Assembly: GCF_021049285.1 (NCBI RefSeq)
Contig: NZ_CP088017.1
Span: forward strand, 186,001 to 250,000
DNA length: 64,000 nt
Direction: 5' to 3'
Source of the DNA: Ruania halotolerans
Lineage (GTDB): Bacteria > Actinomycetota > Actinomycetes > Actinomycetales > Beutenbergiaceae
Shown here: positions 1 to 8,716 of the stretch, in pieces
Numbering within the stretch: the stretch's first letter is position 1
Layout: every line of letters starts with the position of its first letter
Made by a program: the position numbers and the translations under genes
The notes under the pieces: generated by a model
The model's database searches: none
Seen by the model: the letters and a program-made list of their open reading frames with translations, nothing else
Told to the model about the DNA's origin: nothing

Positions 1-2
1 GG

Positions 3-380
3 GCCGGCTTCGGCACCAACATGATGATCTATCTCGGCGGGCTGCAGGGCATCCCGCCACAGCTGTACGAGTCCTCCCGCCTGGACGGGGCCTCCTGGTG
101 GCAGCAGTTCCGGTTCATCATCTGGCCGAGCCTGTCCCGCACCACCTTCCTGGTCTCCACGCTGCTCGTGATCGGTGCCTTCCAGGTGTTCGATCAGGCG
201 TACGTGCTCACCAAGGGCGGGCCCGGCAACTCCACCATCACCCTCGTCTACTACGTGTACACGCAGGGCTTCGGCAACCTCGAGATGGGCTACGCCTCCG
301 CCATCTCCTTCGTGCTGTTCGTGATCATCGCCATCTTCGCGCTGATCAACGTGCGGATCACCGGGAGGGACAACACATGA
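3..380 (+). CDS. Sugar ABC transporter permease, MalF/UgpA type (5' truncated by window edge)
   Basis: C-terminal part of an inner-membrane permease of the MalF/UgpA family, which pairs with a MalG-type partner to carry a sugar through an ABC importer. The reading frame is open from base 3, so the true start lies upstream of the window. The cytoplasmic EAA loop that docks the ATPase is visible in the segment YESSRLDGASWWQQFRF, followed by two hydrophobic helices (about residues 45-65 and 95-115 of the visible part). The stop overlaps the next start in an ATGA, so the two permeases are translationally coupled. No ATPase gene is seen in the window. Such importers often share a remote MsiK-type ATPase; that is family knowledge, not seen here. 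Substrate is inferred to be a mannan-derived oligosaccharide from the GH76 genes downstream. Confidence 0.9.
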   Translation, partial: AGFGTNMMIYLGGLQGIPPQLYESSRLDGASWWQQFRFIIWPSLSRTTFLVSTLLVIGAFQVFDQAYVLTKGGPGNSTITLVYYVYTQGFGNLEMGYASAISFVLFVIIAIFALINVRITGRDNT

Positions 381-1339
381 GCGCACCATCAGCACTTCCC
401 CCGACGCAAGCGGCCACCGCCGCGGTGCACACCGCTGGCGTGCCGGCTCATACCTCCGATCGCCGACGGCGCAAGGGTGCGCTGGCCCGCATCGGCGCCG
501 TCGCGTGGTGGCTGGCCGTGCTGGCGGTCTCCGTGCTCACGGTCTTCCCGCTGGTGTGGACGATCATCACCTCCCTCAAGCCCGCCGGTGACATCCTCTC
601 CGGCGCCCTGGATCTGATCCCCGAGACGGTCACGCTGGAGAACTACCAGCGGGTGTTCGTGGAAGTGCCCTTCGCGCGGTACTTCCTGAACTCCCTGGTT
701 CTCGCCGTGGCCGGAGTGGTGGCGAATCTGTTCTTCGGCTCCCTCGCCGGGTATGCCTTCGCGAAGTTGAAGTTCCGCGGACGGAAGGCGCTGTTCGCCA
801 CTCTGCTCTCCTCGCTGATGATCCCCGGAATCGTCACGATGGTGCCCTCCTTCCTGGTGCTGCGTGCCTTCCCGCTGGCCGGTGGAAACACCATCCTCGG
901 CCAAGGTGGCGTCGGGTTCCTGAACACCTACTGGGCGATCATCCTGCCCGGTGCCGCAGGCGCCTTCGCGGTGTTCTTCATGCGGCAGTTCTTCGCCTCC
1001 ATCCCGGACGAGCTGGGCGAGGCGGCCAGGATCGACGGCGCCTCCGAGTTTCGCATCTTCGCTCAGGTATACCTGCCGCTGGCGAAGGCCGGCGCCGCGG
1101 TGCTCGCGATCCTCACCTTCCAGGCCGGGTGGAACAACTTCATGTGGCCGCTGATCGTGCTGAACGTGCAGGAGATGTGGACCGTGCAGGTGGGTCTGGC
1201 CTCCTTCATCACCGACTACGCCACCGACTACGGGCCGCTGATGGCGGGCACCGTGATCTCCAGCCTTCCCGTGCTGCTGCTGTTCGTCTTCGCGCAGCGC
1301 TACATCATCGAAGGGGTCGCTCATGTCAACGCTCGTTAG
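377..1339 (+). CDS. Sugar ABC transporter permease, MalG/UgpE type
   Basis: Second inner-membrane permease of the same sugar importer, 320 aa, the usual MalG length. The start is the ATG of the ATGA overlap with the preceding permease. A poorly conserved Ala/Pro-rich cytosolic tail of about 45 residues precedes the first helix (residues about 50-72, beginning near VAWWLAVLAV). The EAA loop reads EAARIDGASEFRIFAQVYLP, with the helix WNNFMWPLIVL after it. The 3' end overlaps the binding-protein gene by 17 bp, which supports a single mRNA for permease, permease, binding protein and GH76. No unusual codon use was noticed. Specificity cannot be read from the permease; the mannan assignment is contextual. 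Confidence 0.92.
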   Translation: MSAPSALPPTQAATAAVHTAGVPAHTSDRRRRKGALARIGAVAWWLAVLAVSVLTVFPLVWTIITSLKPAGDILSGALDLIPETVTLENYQRVFVEVPFARYFLNSLVLAVAGVVANLFFGSLAGYAFAKLKFRGRKALFATLLSSLMIPGIVTMVPSFLVLRAFPLAGGNTILGQGGVGFLNTYWAIILPGAAGAFAVFFMRQFFASIPDELGEAARIDGASEFRIFAQVYLPLAKAGAAVLAILTFQAGWNNFMWPLIVLNVQEMWTVQVGLASFITDYATDYGPLMAGTVISSLPVLLLFVFAQRYIIEGVAHVNAR

Positions 1340-2588
1340 CAGGCGCAGGGTGCTCGCCGGCCTGGCCGGTGCCGGGGCACTGACTCTGGGAGCGTGCGCC
1401 GCGCCGAACCAGCCGCGCTACACTGCCTCCGGTGCCCGGGTCCTGACCATGTGGGGCGGGTGGGCCGGCGATCAGGCCGCCCAGATCGACTCCCAGCTGC
1501 AGGCCTTCAACGCCGAGCACCCCGAGGTGGAGTTCCGGTACGTGCCGCAAGGCGCGCTGGAGGAGAAGCTGCTCACCGGGATCGCCGCCGGCAACGTACC
1601 GGATGTGGTGCTCTGGGACAGGTGGCGCACCGCCACCTTCGCCCGCCGCGGCGCGCTGCGCCGGATCGATGACCTCGCCGAGCGCGACGGGGTGGACCTG
1701 GGCGGCTTCTTCCCCGAGGCGCTGCGCGAGATGCAGGTCGACGGTGAGGCCTTTGGGCTCCCGCTGATCGTGGACGCGCGCGCCATCTTCTACAACAAGA
1801 CCCACCTGGAGGAGGCGGGCCTGGAGCCACCCAGCAACTGGGAAGAGCTGGCCGAGGCCGCCGAGGAACTCACCATCCGCGAGGGCGGGCGCCTGCAACG
1901 CGCAGGCTTCGAACTGCAGGACGTGGGGCTGTTCGCGATGTGGCTGCAGCAGGCCGGCGGTCAGATGCTCGACGACTCCGGTGCCCGGACCGCCTTCGAC
2001 TCTGATGCCGGACGGGCCGTCCTGGACTACTGGGACGACCTGCTGCACACCCGTGGCGTGTACGACCTCGGTTTCTCCGACGGCATCGACGCCTTCGCTC
2101 AGGGTGTGGTCTCGATCGCCTACAACGGCCCCTGGCAGTTGCCGACCTGGGACGAAGTGGCCGGCCTCGAGTACGGCGTGGTGCCGGCCTTGGCCGGCCC
2201 CGGAGGGAACCGGGCCTCCGGTCTAGGCGGGTTCGGTCTGATCATTCCCACCGATGCCCCCGAGCCGGAGTGGGCGTGGGAGCTGATGAAGTGGTGGGCC
2301 GCCGACCGGGACAACGCCCTGGCCTTCACCGAGATCAGCAACCAGATCCCGGCGCTCGAAGAGGCCGCGACCGCGCCCTACTTCACCGGTGACGAGCGGC
2401 TCGCACCCATCGTGGAGACCGTGAGCTTCGCAAAGATCCGGCCCCCGGTGCCCGGATATGCCGATGTGGAGACCCTCGCCCTGATCCCCGCTCTGCAGCA
2501 GTCGATGTCCGGCCAGCTCACCGGCGCCGAAGCACTCACCCAGGCCCGCATCCAGGGCGATCGCATCATGGAGGCCAACCAGTCATGA
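1323..2588 (+). CDS. Extracellular sugar-binding lipoprotein of ABC importer
   Basis: Extracytoplasmic substrate-binding protein (SBP family 1, 421 aa) that captures the sugar and delivers it to the two permeases upstream. The N-terminus has a Tat-like SRRRVL motif and a lipobox ending LTLGAC, with the lipidated cysteine at residue 25. This makes it a membrane-tethered lipoprotein, the normal form in Gram-positives. The body shows typical motifs of the family: a start such as LTMWGGWAGDQ, AFNAEHPEVEF, and GVVSIAYNGPWQLP. The gene starts inside the end of the preceding permease gene, and its stop overlaps the next start (ATGA), so it is embedded in the operon. The ligand is not identifiable by eye. 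Location next to two GH76 enzymes suggests alpha-mannooligosaccharides. Confidence 0.92.
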   Translation: MSTLVSRRRVLAGLAGAGALTLGACAAPNQPRYTASGARVLTMWGGWAGDQAAQIDSQLQAFNAEHPEVEFRYVPQGALEEKLLTGIAAGNVPDVVLWDRWRTATFARRGALRRIDDLAERDGVDLGGFFPEALREMQVDGEAFGLPLIVDARAIFYNKTHLEEAGLEPPSNWEELAEAAEELTIREGGRLQRAGFELQDVGLFAMWLQQAGGQMLDDSGARTAFDSDAGRAVLDYWDDLLHTRGVYDLGFSDGIDAFAQGVVSIAYNGPWQLPTWDEVAGLEYGVVPALAGPGGNRASGLGGFGLIIPTDAPEPEWAWELMKWWAADRDNALAFTEISNQIPALEEAATAPYFTGDERLAPIVETVSFAKIRPPVPGYADVETLALIPALQQSMSGQLTGAEALTQARIQGDRIMEANQS

Positions 2589-3715
2589 CCCTGACCCAGA
2601 CACCGCTGAGCACATCCGTGTGGAACCAACGGGCTGACGTGGCGCAGCGCTCGCTCGATCTGCTCTACGGAGCGCGGTGGCCGCAATTGCTGCACAACTC
2701 TCACCCGGCGCGTGATGACGCCACCTTCAACTACTGGTGGCTCGCACACGCCATCGACGTCCGCCTGGACGGGTACCGCCGCACCGGGGACGAGGCGTTG
2801 CTCGACAGTGCCCGCGCGATCGCCCGCAACATCCGCGAACGCAACGAGGGCAGCCTGTTCAACGACTACTTCGACGACATGCTCTGGTACGCGCTCGCGC
2901 TGCTGCGGCTCGCCGATGCCGTGGGCCCAGGGAGCGAGCAGGCAGGAGTGGAGTCCGATGTGCTGGCGCTGTGGGAGCACGTGAGCACGCACGGACGCAC
3001 CCCGATCCATGGGGACTCGGTGAGCTGGCGGCGGCAACAACCCGGCTACAAGAACACCCCGGCCAACGGGCCGTACGCGATTCTCGGCGCGCGCCTGGCC
3101 CGGCGGACCGGTGATCGGCAGTACCTCACGGATGCGCTGGTGGCATTGAACTGGGTCCGTGCTCACCTGGTGGCCGATGACGGCTTCGTCTGGGACGGGC
3201 TCGGCCGCGAGGGCGGTGAGGCGATCGACTCCGACTGGGACTTCACCTACAACCAGGGCCTCTATGTGGGCGCCTGCGTGGAGGCCTATCGATGCACCCA
3301 GGAGCAGGACTGGCTGGACCAGGCCGAACGCACCGCCCGGGCCTCGGTGGCCGTGTTCGCTCGCGATGGCGTACTCGCCCCCGACGGGATGGGGCCTGAG
3401 GACGGATCCTCCGGAGGCGATACCGGGCTGTTCAAAGGTGTCTGGTTCCGATACATGGCCGATCTGCTGATCGAGCGGGAGGTGCCCGAGGTGCGGGACC
3501 TGATCGTCTCCAGCACCGAGACGCTGTGGCAGCAGTGCACCACCACGGCCGGTGAGCTGGCACTCGCGGACGGCGCACCGCCGGTGGAACCGGACGCCGT
3601 CGTGCTTCGCCCTGGCGACGACTGGAGCGCACCCGCCACCGCGCGCGTGGGCTTCTCCACGCTGCTCAGCGCCATCATGGCGATCGAGGTCCGTACCCAG
3701 GTGGAGGGCGACTGA
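2585..3715 (+). CDS. Glycoside hydrolase family 76 (alpha-1,6-mannanase-like), cytosolic
   Basis: GH76 enzymes cut alpha-1,6-linked mannan backbones with retention of configuration, using two adjacent aspartates. This 376-aa protein shows the family signature LFNDYFDDMLWYALAL, with the Asp pair at residues 97-98. It also has the conserved aromatic patches WPQLLHN, FNYWWLAHA and DWDFTYNQGLYVGA. No signal peptide precedes the catalytic domain, so it should act in the cytosol on imported oligosaccharides. The start overlaps the binding-protein stop (ATGA), which couples its synthesis to the importer. It is a clear paralogue of the secreted enzyme at 3816-5009: both contain WPQLLHNS near the N-terminus and the same NDYFDDM motif. 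GH76 membership is firm; the exact mannan substrate is inferred. Confidence 0.88.
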   Translation: MTLTQTPLSTSVWNQRADVAQRSLDLLYGARWPQLLHNSHPARDDATFNYWWLAHAIDVRLDGYRRTGDEALLDSARAIARNIRERNEGSLFNDYFDDMLWYALALLRLADAVGPGSEQAGVESDVLALWEHVSTHGRTPIHGDSVSWRRQQPGYKNTPANGPYAILGARLARRTGDRQYLTDALVALNWVRAHLVADDGFVWDGLGREGGEAIDSDWDFTYNQGLYVGACVEAYRCTQEQDWLDQAERTARASVAVFARDGVLAPDGMGPEDGSSGGDTGLFKGVWFRYMADLLIEREVPEVRDLIVSSTETLWQQCTTTAGELALADGAPPVEPDAVVLRPGDDWSAPATARVGFSTLLSAIMAIEVRTQVEGD

Positions 3716-3728
3716 GCTGATCGATCAA

Positions 3729-3790
3729 CGTTCCGCCCGGGCGCCGAGCCCGCGGAACGGCGCAGATCCCGGCCGGAACGAGCCGGCCGG
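3729..3790 (+). promoter_or_regulatory. Two consecutive intercistronic hairpins between the GH76 genes
   Basis: The roughly 100-bp gap between the two GH76 genes contains two perfect stems. The first pairs CGTTCCGC (3729-3736) with GCGGAACG (3752-3759). The second pairs CCGGCCGG (3769-3776) with CCGGCCGG (3783-3790) around a six-base loop. There is no T-tract after either, so a classic intrinsic terminator is not indicated. The second stem ends 14 bases before the GAGGAG ribosome binding site of the secreted enzyme. Plausible roles are mRNA processing or differential expression of cytosolic and secreted enzymes. Confidence 0.5.
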
Positions 3791-3815
3791 TGACATGACT
3801 CGACGAGGAGACACC

Positions 3816-5009
3816 ATGCCTGTCAGCCCGACGAACTCGACCCTTGCCCACCACCGAACACAGCTGAGCCGGCGCATCGTGCTCTCCGGAGCCGCCGGAC
3901 TGGCGGTCGGCCTCGCAGGGGCCACTGGTGCGGCTGCGGATTCCGGCGGTGCCGCCGCTTCCGGTGCGGCCCGGCCGGGCGGCCGTGCGAAGCGTGCGGT
4001 GGCGGCCGCGCACCGGGCGCTGGAGCGTGACTACGCGGCGCCGTGGCCCCAGCTGCTGCACAACTCCTTCCCGGCGTCAGCCGACGGCGATCGCGCCTTC
4101 CACTACTGGTGGCTGGCGCATGCGGTGGACGCCTACCTGGACGGTTACGAGCGCACCGGGCGGCGTTCCTTCCTCGCCGATGCCGAGCAGGTGGTGGCCG
4201 CGATCCGGGCCCGCAACGGCGGACACCTCGTGAACGACTACTTCGACGATATGAACTGGCTCGCTCTGGCCACGCACCGGCTGTGGACCCACACCCAGGA
4301 TCAGACCTACCTCGACGACGCCCACGACCTGTGGGAGGAGATCGTCACCGACGGCTGGAACGACACCTTCGGCCCGAGCGTGGCATGGCGGCGCGAGCAG
4401 CTCGACTACAAGAACACCCCGTCCAATGCGCCGTTCGCGATCCTCTCCTACCGGCTGCACCGGGAGAGCGGGGAGGACAGGTTCGCCGAGTACGGCGACG
4501 CCGCGCTGACCTGGATGCGGGAGACCTTGGTGGATCCCGAGACGGGTTTTGTGGCGGATGGCATCAACCGCCAGGGCGACGGCGCGATTGACTGGAACTG
4601 GCGCTTCACCTACTGCCAGGGCGTGTGGATAGGCGCCCTGGTAGAGAGCGCCCGCACACACGGTGACCACGCACTGCTCGATGAGGCGGCACGCACCGGC
4701 GTGTTCTCTGTGCGCGAGCTCACGGCCGGACCGGTGTTCTCCCCGGAGGGTCAGGGCGATGGTGGCCTGTTCAAGGGCATCTGGTACCGCTATGCCGCGC
4801 TGCTCCTGCAGGAGCTGCCCGACGGCGGCGCTCGCCGGGAACTGACCGCGTTCATCCGCACCAGTACCCAGGCCTTGGCGGACTCGTCCCTGGCGCGCGG
4901 CGTGCTGCTGGCCGGGCCGGACTGGCGCATCCCGGCGCCGGCGACCACCGATCTGGCCACCCACCTCTCCGGGGTGATGGCGCTGGAGGCCGCAGCGGCC
5001 ATCGAGTAG
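3816..5009 (+). CDS. Glycoside hydrolase family 76 (alpha-1,6-mannanase-like), Tat-secreted
   Basis: Secreted paralogue of the preceding GH76 enzyme, 397 aa from the ATG at 3816, which has a GAGGAG ribosome binding site just upstream. An in-frame ATG at 3795 is a weaker alternative. The N-terminus carries a twin-arginine motif SRRIVLSG (residues 18-25) and a hydrophobic Ala/Gly stretch, with likely cleavage after the AAA near residue 41. The catalytic Asp pair lies in NDYFDDMNW (residues 144-145). The motifs FHYWWLAHAVDAYLDG and WNWRFTYCQGVWIGA are shared with the paralogue. It should start extracellular mannan breakdown, with the ABC importer and cytosolic enzyme finishing the job. Export through Tat implies folding before secretion. 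The family call is strong; the substrate linkage is inferred. Confidence 0.9.
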   Translation: MPVSPTNSTLAHHRTQLSRRIVLSGAAGLAVGLAGATGAAADSGGAAASGAARPGGRAKRAVAAAHRALERDYAAPWPQLLHNSFPASADGDRAFHYWWLAHAVDAYLDGYERTGRRSFLADAEQVVAAIRARNGGHLVNDYFDDMNWLALATHRLWTHTQDQTYLDDAHDLWEEIVTDGWNDTFGPSVAWRREQLDYKNTPSNAPFAILSYRLHRESGEDRFAEYGDAALTWMRETLVDPETGFVADGINRQGDGAIDWNWRFTYCQGVWIGALVESARTHGDHALLDEAARTGVFSVRELTAGPVFSPEGQGDGGLFKGIWYRYAALLLQELPDGGARRELTAFIRTSTQALADSSLARGVLLAGPDWRIPAPATTDLATHLSGVMALEAAAAIE

Positions 5010-5012
5010 CGG

Positions 5013-6110
5013 CTACCGCCTGGCTGCGGCGGTGGTTCGCCCGAGGATCAGCTGCATCGGCACCGCCTCCTGTGCCACCGCACCCGGTTCACGAACCTGC
5101 GCGAGAGCGAGTTCCAGCGCCCGCTCGCCCAGCCGGTGCTGATCCTGCTCCAGGTGGGTCAGCGGGAGGGCGGCGTCCACGAACTCGGGCGGTGCGTCGA
5201 AGCACACCACGGAGAGGTCGTCCGGCACCCGCCGCTGCAGGAGGTGCGCGGCCTGCAGCACGATCCGGGCCGCGTGATACTCGGCTGCGACCACACCGGT
5301 CACCTCCGGGTGCGCGGTGAGGAACTGCGCGAACCGGGCGGCATCGTCCTCCTGGCGCTCGTGCGATCCCGGCACCACCGAACGCACCTGGCTGTACACC
5401 AGGTCGGGATCGAGGCGCACATGCCGGGCGGCGTGCGCGGCGACGAACCCGCGCCGCCGCTCGTCCAGCGACGAGACAGAACTGGGGGAAAGCGCCAGGG
5501 CAAGATGCTGGTGGCCGAGGTCGGTCAGGTGTTCGACGGCGATGCGCCCACCGGCGACGTTGTCGCTGGTGATGGTGCTCACCGGCACCCCGGTGAGCGT
5601 GCGATCCACGATCACCTGCGGGAACCGGCGCCCCACGAGGGTGGCCACAGCGGGCGGGATGGAGGCGGAGGACGAGGGCAGCAGCACCAGGGCATCGATG
5701 CCGCGGTCCAACTGCTGCTCGATGAGCTGTTCCTCCCGCTCGGGATCACCGTGCGAGGTGGCCACGATCACGTCCGCACTGCCCACGGCCGCGTCGAGCA
5801 TCCCGCCGAGCAGGCGGGTACCGAAGGCATCGTCGAAGTTCGGCACCACGTAGCCTACGAGTGGGAGCCCCGCGGCGGTGCCCTCTGCCTCGGGGTGCTG
5901 GGCCACCACCACGGTGCCGATGCGTGGTCGGCGCACGACGTAGCCGTCGTCGCGGAGCATGTCCAGCGCGCGCTTGAGGGTGATCGCGCTGACGGAGAAC
6001 TCCTCGGTGAGTTCCGCCTGGGAGGGGAGCCGCTCACCGACGGGGAAGGATCCGTTGCGGATCCGCTCGCGCAGAGCGGCATGCACGTGGGCGTAGAGGG
6101 CCTCTGGCAT
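5013..6110 (-). CDS. GntR-type DNA-binding domain fused to LacI-type sensor, transcriptional regulator
   Basis: 365-aa regulator with an N-terminal GntR winged helix (about residues 3-70, including LPSQAELTEEFSVSAITLKR) joined to a periplasmic-binding-protein-like effector domain (about 80-360) of the LacI/GalR type. This architecture is that of the AraR group, which senses a sugar and represses the matching catabolic genes. The gene is convergent with the GH76/ABC operon, with only three bases between the two stops. Control of the mannan operon is therefore the natural hypothesis, although its operator would sit upstream of the window. The promoter must lie in the 72-bp gap 6111-6182. The effector is likely a mannose-derived sugar, by inference. 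Confidence 0.88.
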   Translation of the reverse strand: MPEALYAHVHAALRERIRNGSFPVGERLPSQAELTEEFSVSAITLKRALDMLRDDGYVVRRPRIGTVVVAQHPEAEGTAAGLPLVGYVVPNFDDAFGTRLLGGMLDAAVGSADVIVATSHGDPEREEQLIEQQLDRGIDALVLLPSSSASIPPAVATLVGRRFPQVIVDRTLTGVPVSTITSDNVAGGRIAVEHLTDLGHQHLALALSPSSVSSLDERRRGFVAAHAARHVRLDPDLVYSQVRSVVPGSHERQEDDAARFAQFLTAHPEVTGVVAAEYHAARIVLQAAHLLQRRVPDDLSVVCFDAPPEFVDAALPLTHLEQDQHRLGERALELALAQVREPGAVAQEAVPMQLILGRTTAAARR

Positions 6111-6182
6111 CGGCTCTCCTCCCGCGATGTGTGCCCGGCACGCTCGGTACCATTCAATATGTCGGTTCCATCCTGCCAGGAG

Positions 6183-7577
6183 TTACTCCTCTTCGAGGGC
6201 CACCCCGGTGCGGTCCGGCAGCAACAGGGCGGCGGCGCAGGCGAGAACGAAGGCCACCCCGAGCATCGCGAACGCGAATGGTTGCCCGCTGAATGCGACG
6301 AACCACGGCACCGCGAGCGGGGCGATGATGGAGGCGATCCGCCCGAATGCGGCCGCACTGCCGGCGCCGGTGCCGCGCAGCGCCGTGGGGTAGAGCTCGG
6401 GCGTGACGGCATAGAGAGCGCCCCAGGCGCCGAGGTTGAATGCCGAGAGTGCCATCCCGGCCGCCAGGATCGTGGCCACCGATTCGGCCTGGCCGAACAG
6501 CAGCGCGGAGACGGCCGATCCGGCGAGGAACGTGGCCAGCGTGGCGCGCCGCCCCCACTTCTCGATCAGGTACGCGGCAGCTGCGTACCCGGGCAGCTGG
6601 GCGAGGGTGATGATCAGCGTGTACCCGAAGGAGCGCACCAGATCGAAACCCCGGTCCACCAGTAAGGACGGAATCCAGATGAACGCCCCGTAGTAGGCGA
6701 AGTTCACGAAGAACCACACCAGCCACAGTGCAGCGGTCCGACGGCGCAGCCTCGCCGTCCAGAGGTCGCGCCAGCGTGCCTTCGGTACCGCCGGGGCGGG
6801 TGAGACCTCACCTGTGGTGAGGGGCTCACCGTGGTGAGGGCCGTCGTCGTGATCGGAGTAGACCCGCTCCGGGATCGGAGCCGGAAGGCCGGCGGAGGCC
6901 TCGTACGTGCGCACGGCAGCTTCGGCCTCGGCGTGCCGGCCGGTGCGCTCCAGGAAGCGCACCGACTCCGGCAGCCGCCACCGCACGAACAGGGCGTACG
7001 CGGCCGGAGCCATCCCGATCAGGAATGCCCAGCGCCAGCCGTTCTCGAGTGGCACCACGAAGTAGCCGATCAGCGCGGCCAGGATCCATCCCACGGCCCA
7101 GAACGCCTCGAGGATCACCACCACCCGGCCACGGATCTTCTTCGGCGCGAACTCGCTCACCAGGGTGGAGGCCACCGGGAGCTCGGCGCCGAGCCCCAGG
7201 CCCACCACGAAGCGCAGCGCGATGAGCACCGCCAGTCCGCCCGCGGCCGCCGAGGCACCCGTGGCGAGCCCGTAGACGAGCAGGGTCAGGGCAAACACCT
7301 GACGGCGTCCGATCCGGTCCGCGAGCAGGCCGCCGAGGCTGGCGCCCACCGCCATTCCCACGAAACCGATCGAGGCAACCCAACCGCGCTCGCCGTCACT
7401 GAGACCCCACTCGGCACCGAGGGCGGCGAGGATGAAGGAGATCAGGCCCACATCCATCGCATCGAGAGCCCACCCGATCCCGGAGCCGCCGAGCAGTTTC
7501 GTGTGCGCCCGGGTGTAGGGCAGCCGGTCGAGGCGCTCGGTGCGGGTGAGGGGAGTACTCGGCTCGCTGGCGGACAT
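6183..7577 (-). CDS. MFS transporter, NiaP-like
   Basis: Twelve-helix major facilitator of 464 aa. The MFS loop motif after helix 2 is GLLADRIGRRQ, and its counterpart in the second half is LIEKWGRRATL. The segments GWALDAMDVGLISFI, GAELPVASTLVSEF, EAFWAVGWI and SFGYTLIITLAQLPGY closely resemble, from memory, the nicotinate carrier NiaP (YceI) of Bacillus subtilis. The best guess is therefore uptake of niacin or another small carboxylate. No NAD-synthesis gene or NiaR/NrtR regulator lies nearby. A LacI regulator is upstream on the same strand, with a 100-bp gap holding a repeat element. A cytosolic loop with DHDDGPHHGE splits the two halves. Substrate assignment is tentative. Confidence 0.8.
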   Translation of the reverse strand: MSASEPSTPLTRTERLDRLPYTRAHTKLLGGSGIGWALDAMDVGLISFILAALGAEWGLSDGERGWVASIGFVGMAVGASLGGLLADRIGRRQVFALTLLVYGLATGASAAAGGLAVLIALRFVVGLGLGAELPVASTLVSEFAPKKIRGRVVVILEAFWAVGWILAALIGYFVVPLENGWRWAFLIGMAPAAYALFVRWRLPESVRFLERTGRHAEAEAAVRTYEASAGLPAPIPERVYSDHDDGPHHGEPLTTGEVSPAPAVPKARWRDLWTARLRRRTAALWLVWFFVNFAYYGAFIWIPSLLVDRGFDLVRSFGYTLIITLAQLPGYAAAAYLIEKWGRRATLATFLAGSAVSALLFGQAESVATILAAGMALSAFNLGAWGALYAVTPELYPTALRGTGAGSAAAFGRIASIIAPLAVPWFVAFSGQPFAFAMLGVAFVLACAAALLLPDRTGVALEEE

Positions 7578-7612
7578 GGCCCAGATCCTCCCAGGTTGCG
7601 CACTCGAACACC

Positions 7613-7672
7613 CGCGAGTGCGCGCAATTGTGCCTATATCTCAATAGGTGATCATGATCGGCCGCACTCGCG
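7613..7672. repeat. Dispersed inverted-repeat element, copy A
   Basis: Ten-base arms CGCGAGTGCG (7613-7622) and CGCACTCGCG (7663-7672) flank a 40-base centre that contains CAATTGTGCC followed by TATATCTC. The arms and part of the centre match copy B at 13823-13882, in opposite orientation. The arm alone recurs at 32179. The element fills most of the gap between the LacI gene and the MFS gene. It looks like a small REP/BIME-type intergenic repeat, able to fold in RNA from either strand. Confidence 0.7.
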
Positions 7673-7677
7673 AGCGG

Positions 7678-8640
7678 TCAGGGCCAGGTGACCGGCACCG
7701 GGAGGCGTTCGTTGCGTGGCTGCGCGGGCGCCCTGCGGTGGGTCGAGGCCAGCAGGGTGAGCAGCTGATCCATCGCGCATCGTCCGAGGCCGGCACCGTC
7801 GACGTCGACCATCGGAGCGCCCGGGCGGCCCACCACGGCCACCCCAGGATCACCCGGCTCAGGCGAGGCCGACCAGGAGGCCCGGCCCACGTGATGGAGT
7901 GCGAAGAGCGCGCCGAGGCCCAGATCAGTGGCGTAGGGCAGCACCACCGGTGCCCCGGTCTCGAGGATGGCCTGCACGCTGCCTGCCCCGGCCGCAAAGG
8001 TGGGTGGGTACGGGCCCAGGACGGAGAGGTCGATCCCGCACTCGCCGGCCACGGTTCGGAGTGCACGGGTGCGCTGACCGCTCTGCCACGACCGATCTGG
8101 ACCGCTGAGGAATGCGACTTTCTGGTGCCCGGACTCGGCGAGCGCACCAAGCAGTTCGACGAATGCCGATGCTGTATCGGCGACCACGGAGTCGGTTCCC
8201 TCGAGCTCACGGTCCACCAGCACGGTGGGCCGCACGGCCACGGCGGGACTGAGGTTCTCGTCGCTGCAGCGCGGAGCGACCATCACCACGCCGTCCACCT
8301 GCTGTGCGAGCCGCTGGTATCGGATCAGATCCTCGGCGGTCTCGAGTTCGTTGACCGCGACCGTGACCTGTTGGTCCTGACCTGCGGCCCGATCCTGCGC
8401 GCCGCCGATGATCGGGGTGAAGAAGGTGTTGGTGAGCGTGGGCACCACGAATGCGATCACGCCGGTGCGGCCCCGAGCGAGCTCCCGGGCTGCCCTGTTG
8501 GGGACGAAGCCGAGCTCCATCGCTGCGGCAAGCACCCGATCCACCGTTGCGGGTGCGACCAGTTGCGGATGGCCCAACGCCCGGGAGGCCGTGGACTTGG
8601 ACACGCCGGCGCGATCGGCAACATCGAGCAGTGTGGGCAC
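7678..8640 (-). CDS. LacI-family transcriptional regulator
   Basis: 320-aa LacI/GalR repressor. The start is taken as the GTG at 8640, because the protein then begins VPTLLDVADRAGVSKSTASR, the canonical LacI helix-turn-helix position, with a GGGAGG ribosome binding site just before it. An ATG 28 codons upstream would add an unlikely tail. The effector domain follows (about residues 60-310: TGVIAFVVPTLTN, DGVVMVAPRC, VLVDREL). It is divergently transcribed from the PotABCD-like importer at 8832 with a 191-bp gap that holds a LacI-style palindrome. Control of that importer and perhaps of itself is likely. The ligand is unknown; a purine-related compound is suggested only by the deaminase in the operon. 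Confidence 0.85.
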   Translation of the reverse strand: MPTLLDVADRAGVSKSTASRALGHPQLVAPATVDRVLAAAMELGFVPNRAARELARGRTGVIAFVVPTLTNTFFTPIIGGAQDRAAGQDQQVTVAVNELETAEDLIRYQRLAQQVDGVVMVAPRCSDENLSPAVAVRPTVLVDRELEGTDSVVADTASAFVELLGALAESGHQKVAFLSGPDRSWQSGQRTRALRTVAGECGIDLSVLGPYPPTFAAGAGSVQAILETGAPVVLPYATDLGLGALFALHHVGRASWSASPEPGDPGVAVVGRPGAPMVDVDGAGLGRCAMDQLLTLLASTHRRAPAQPRNERLPVPVTWP

Positions 8641-8716
8641 CGGCAACCTCCCTCCCTGTGGGACCCGGATCCGACCCTCGGTCGGTGCCGGAACTAGACG
8701 TACCCCTGGGCCGTCT

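Noticed and set aside
3769-3790. Intrinsic terminator between the GH76 genes
   Set aside because: The stem is strong but has no T-tract and sits directly before the ribosome binding site of the next gene on the same strand. It is kept only as an intercistronic structure.
5136-6665. 509-codon plus-strand open frame opposite the GntR/LacI regulator and MFS gene
   Set aside because: It is antisense to two well-supported genes and crosses their boundary. Its sequence is low-complexity Gly/Arg/His without any domain, the usual shadow of high-GC coding DNA.
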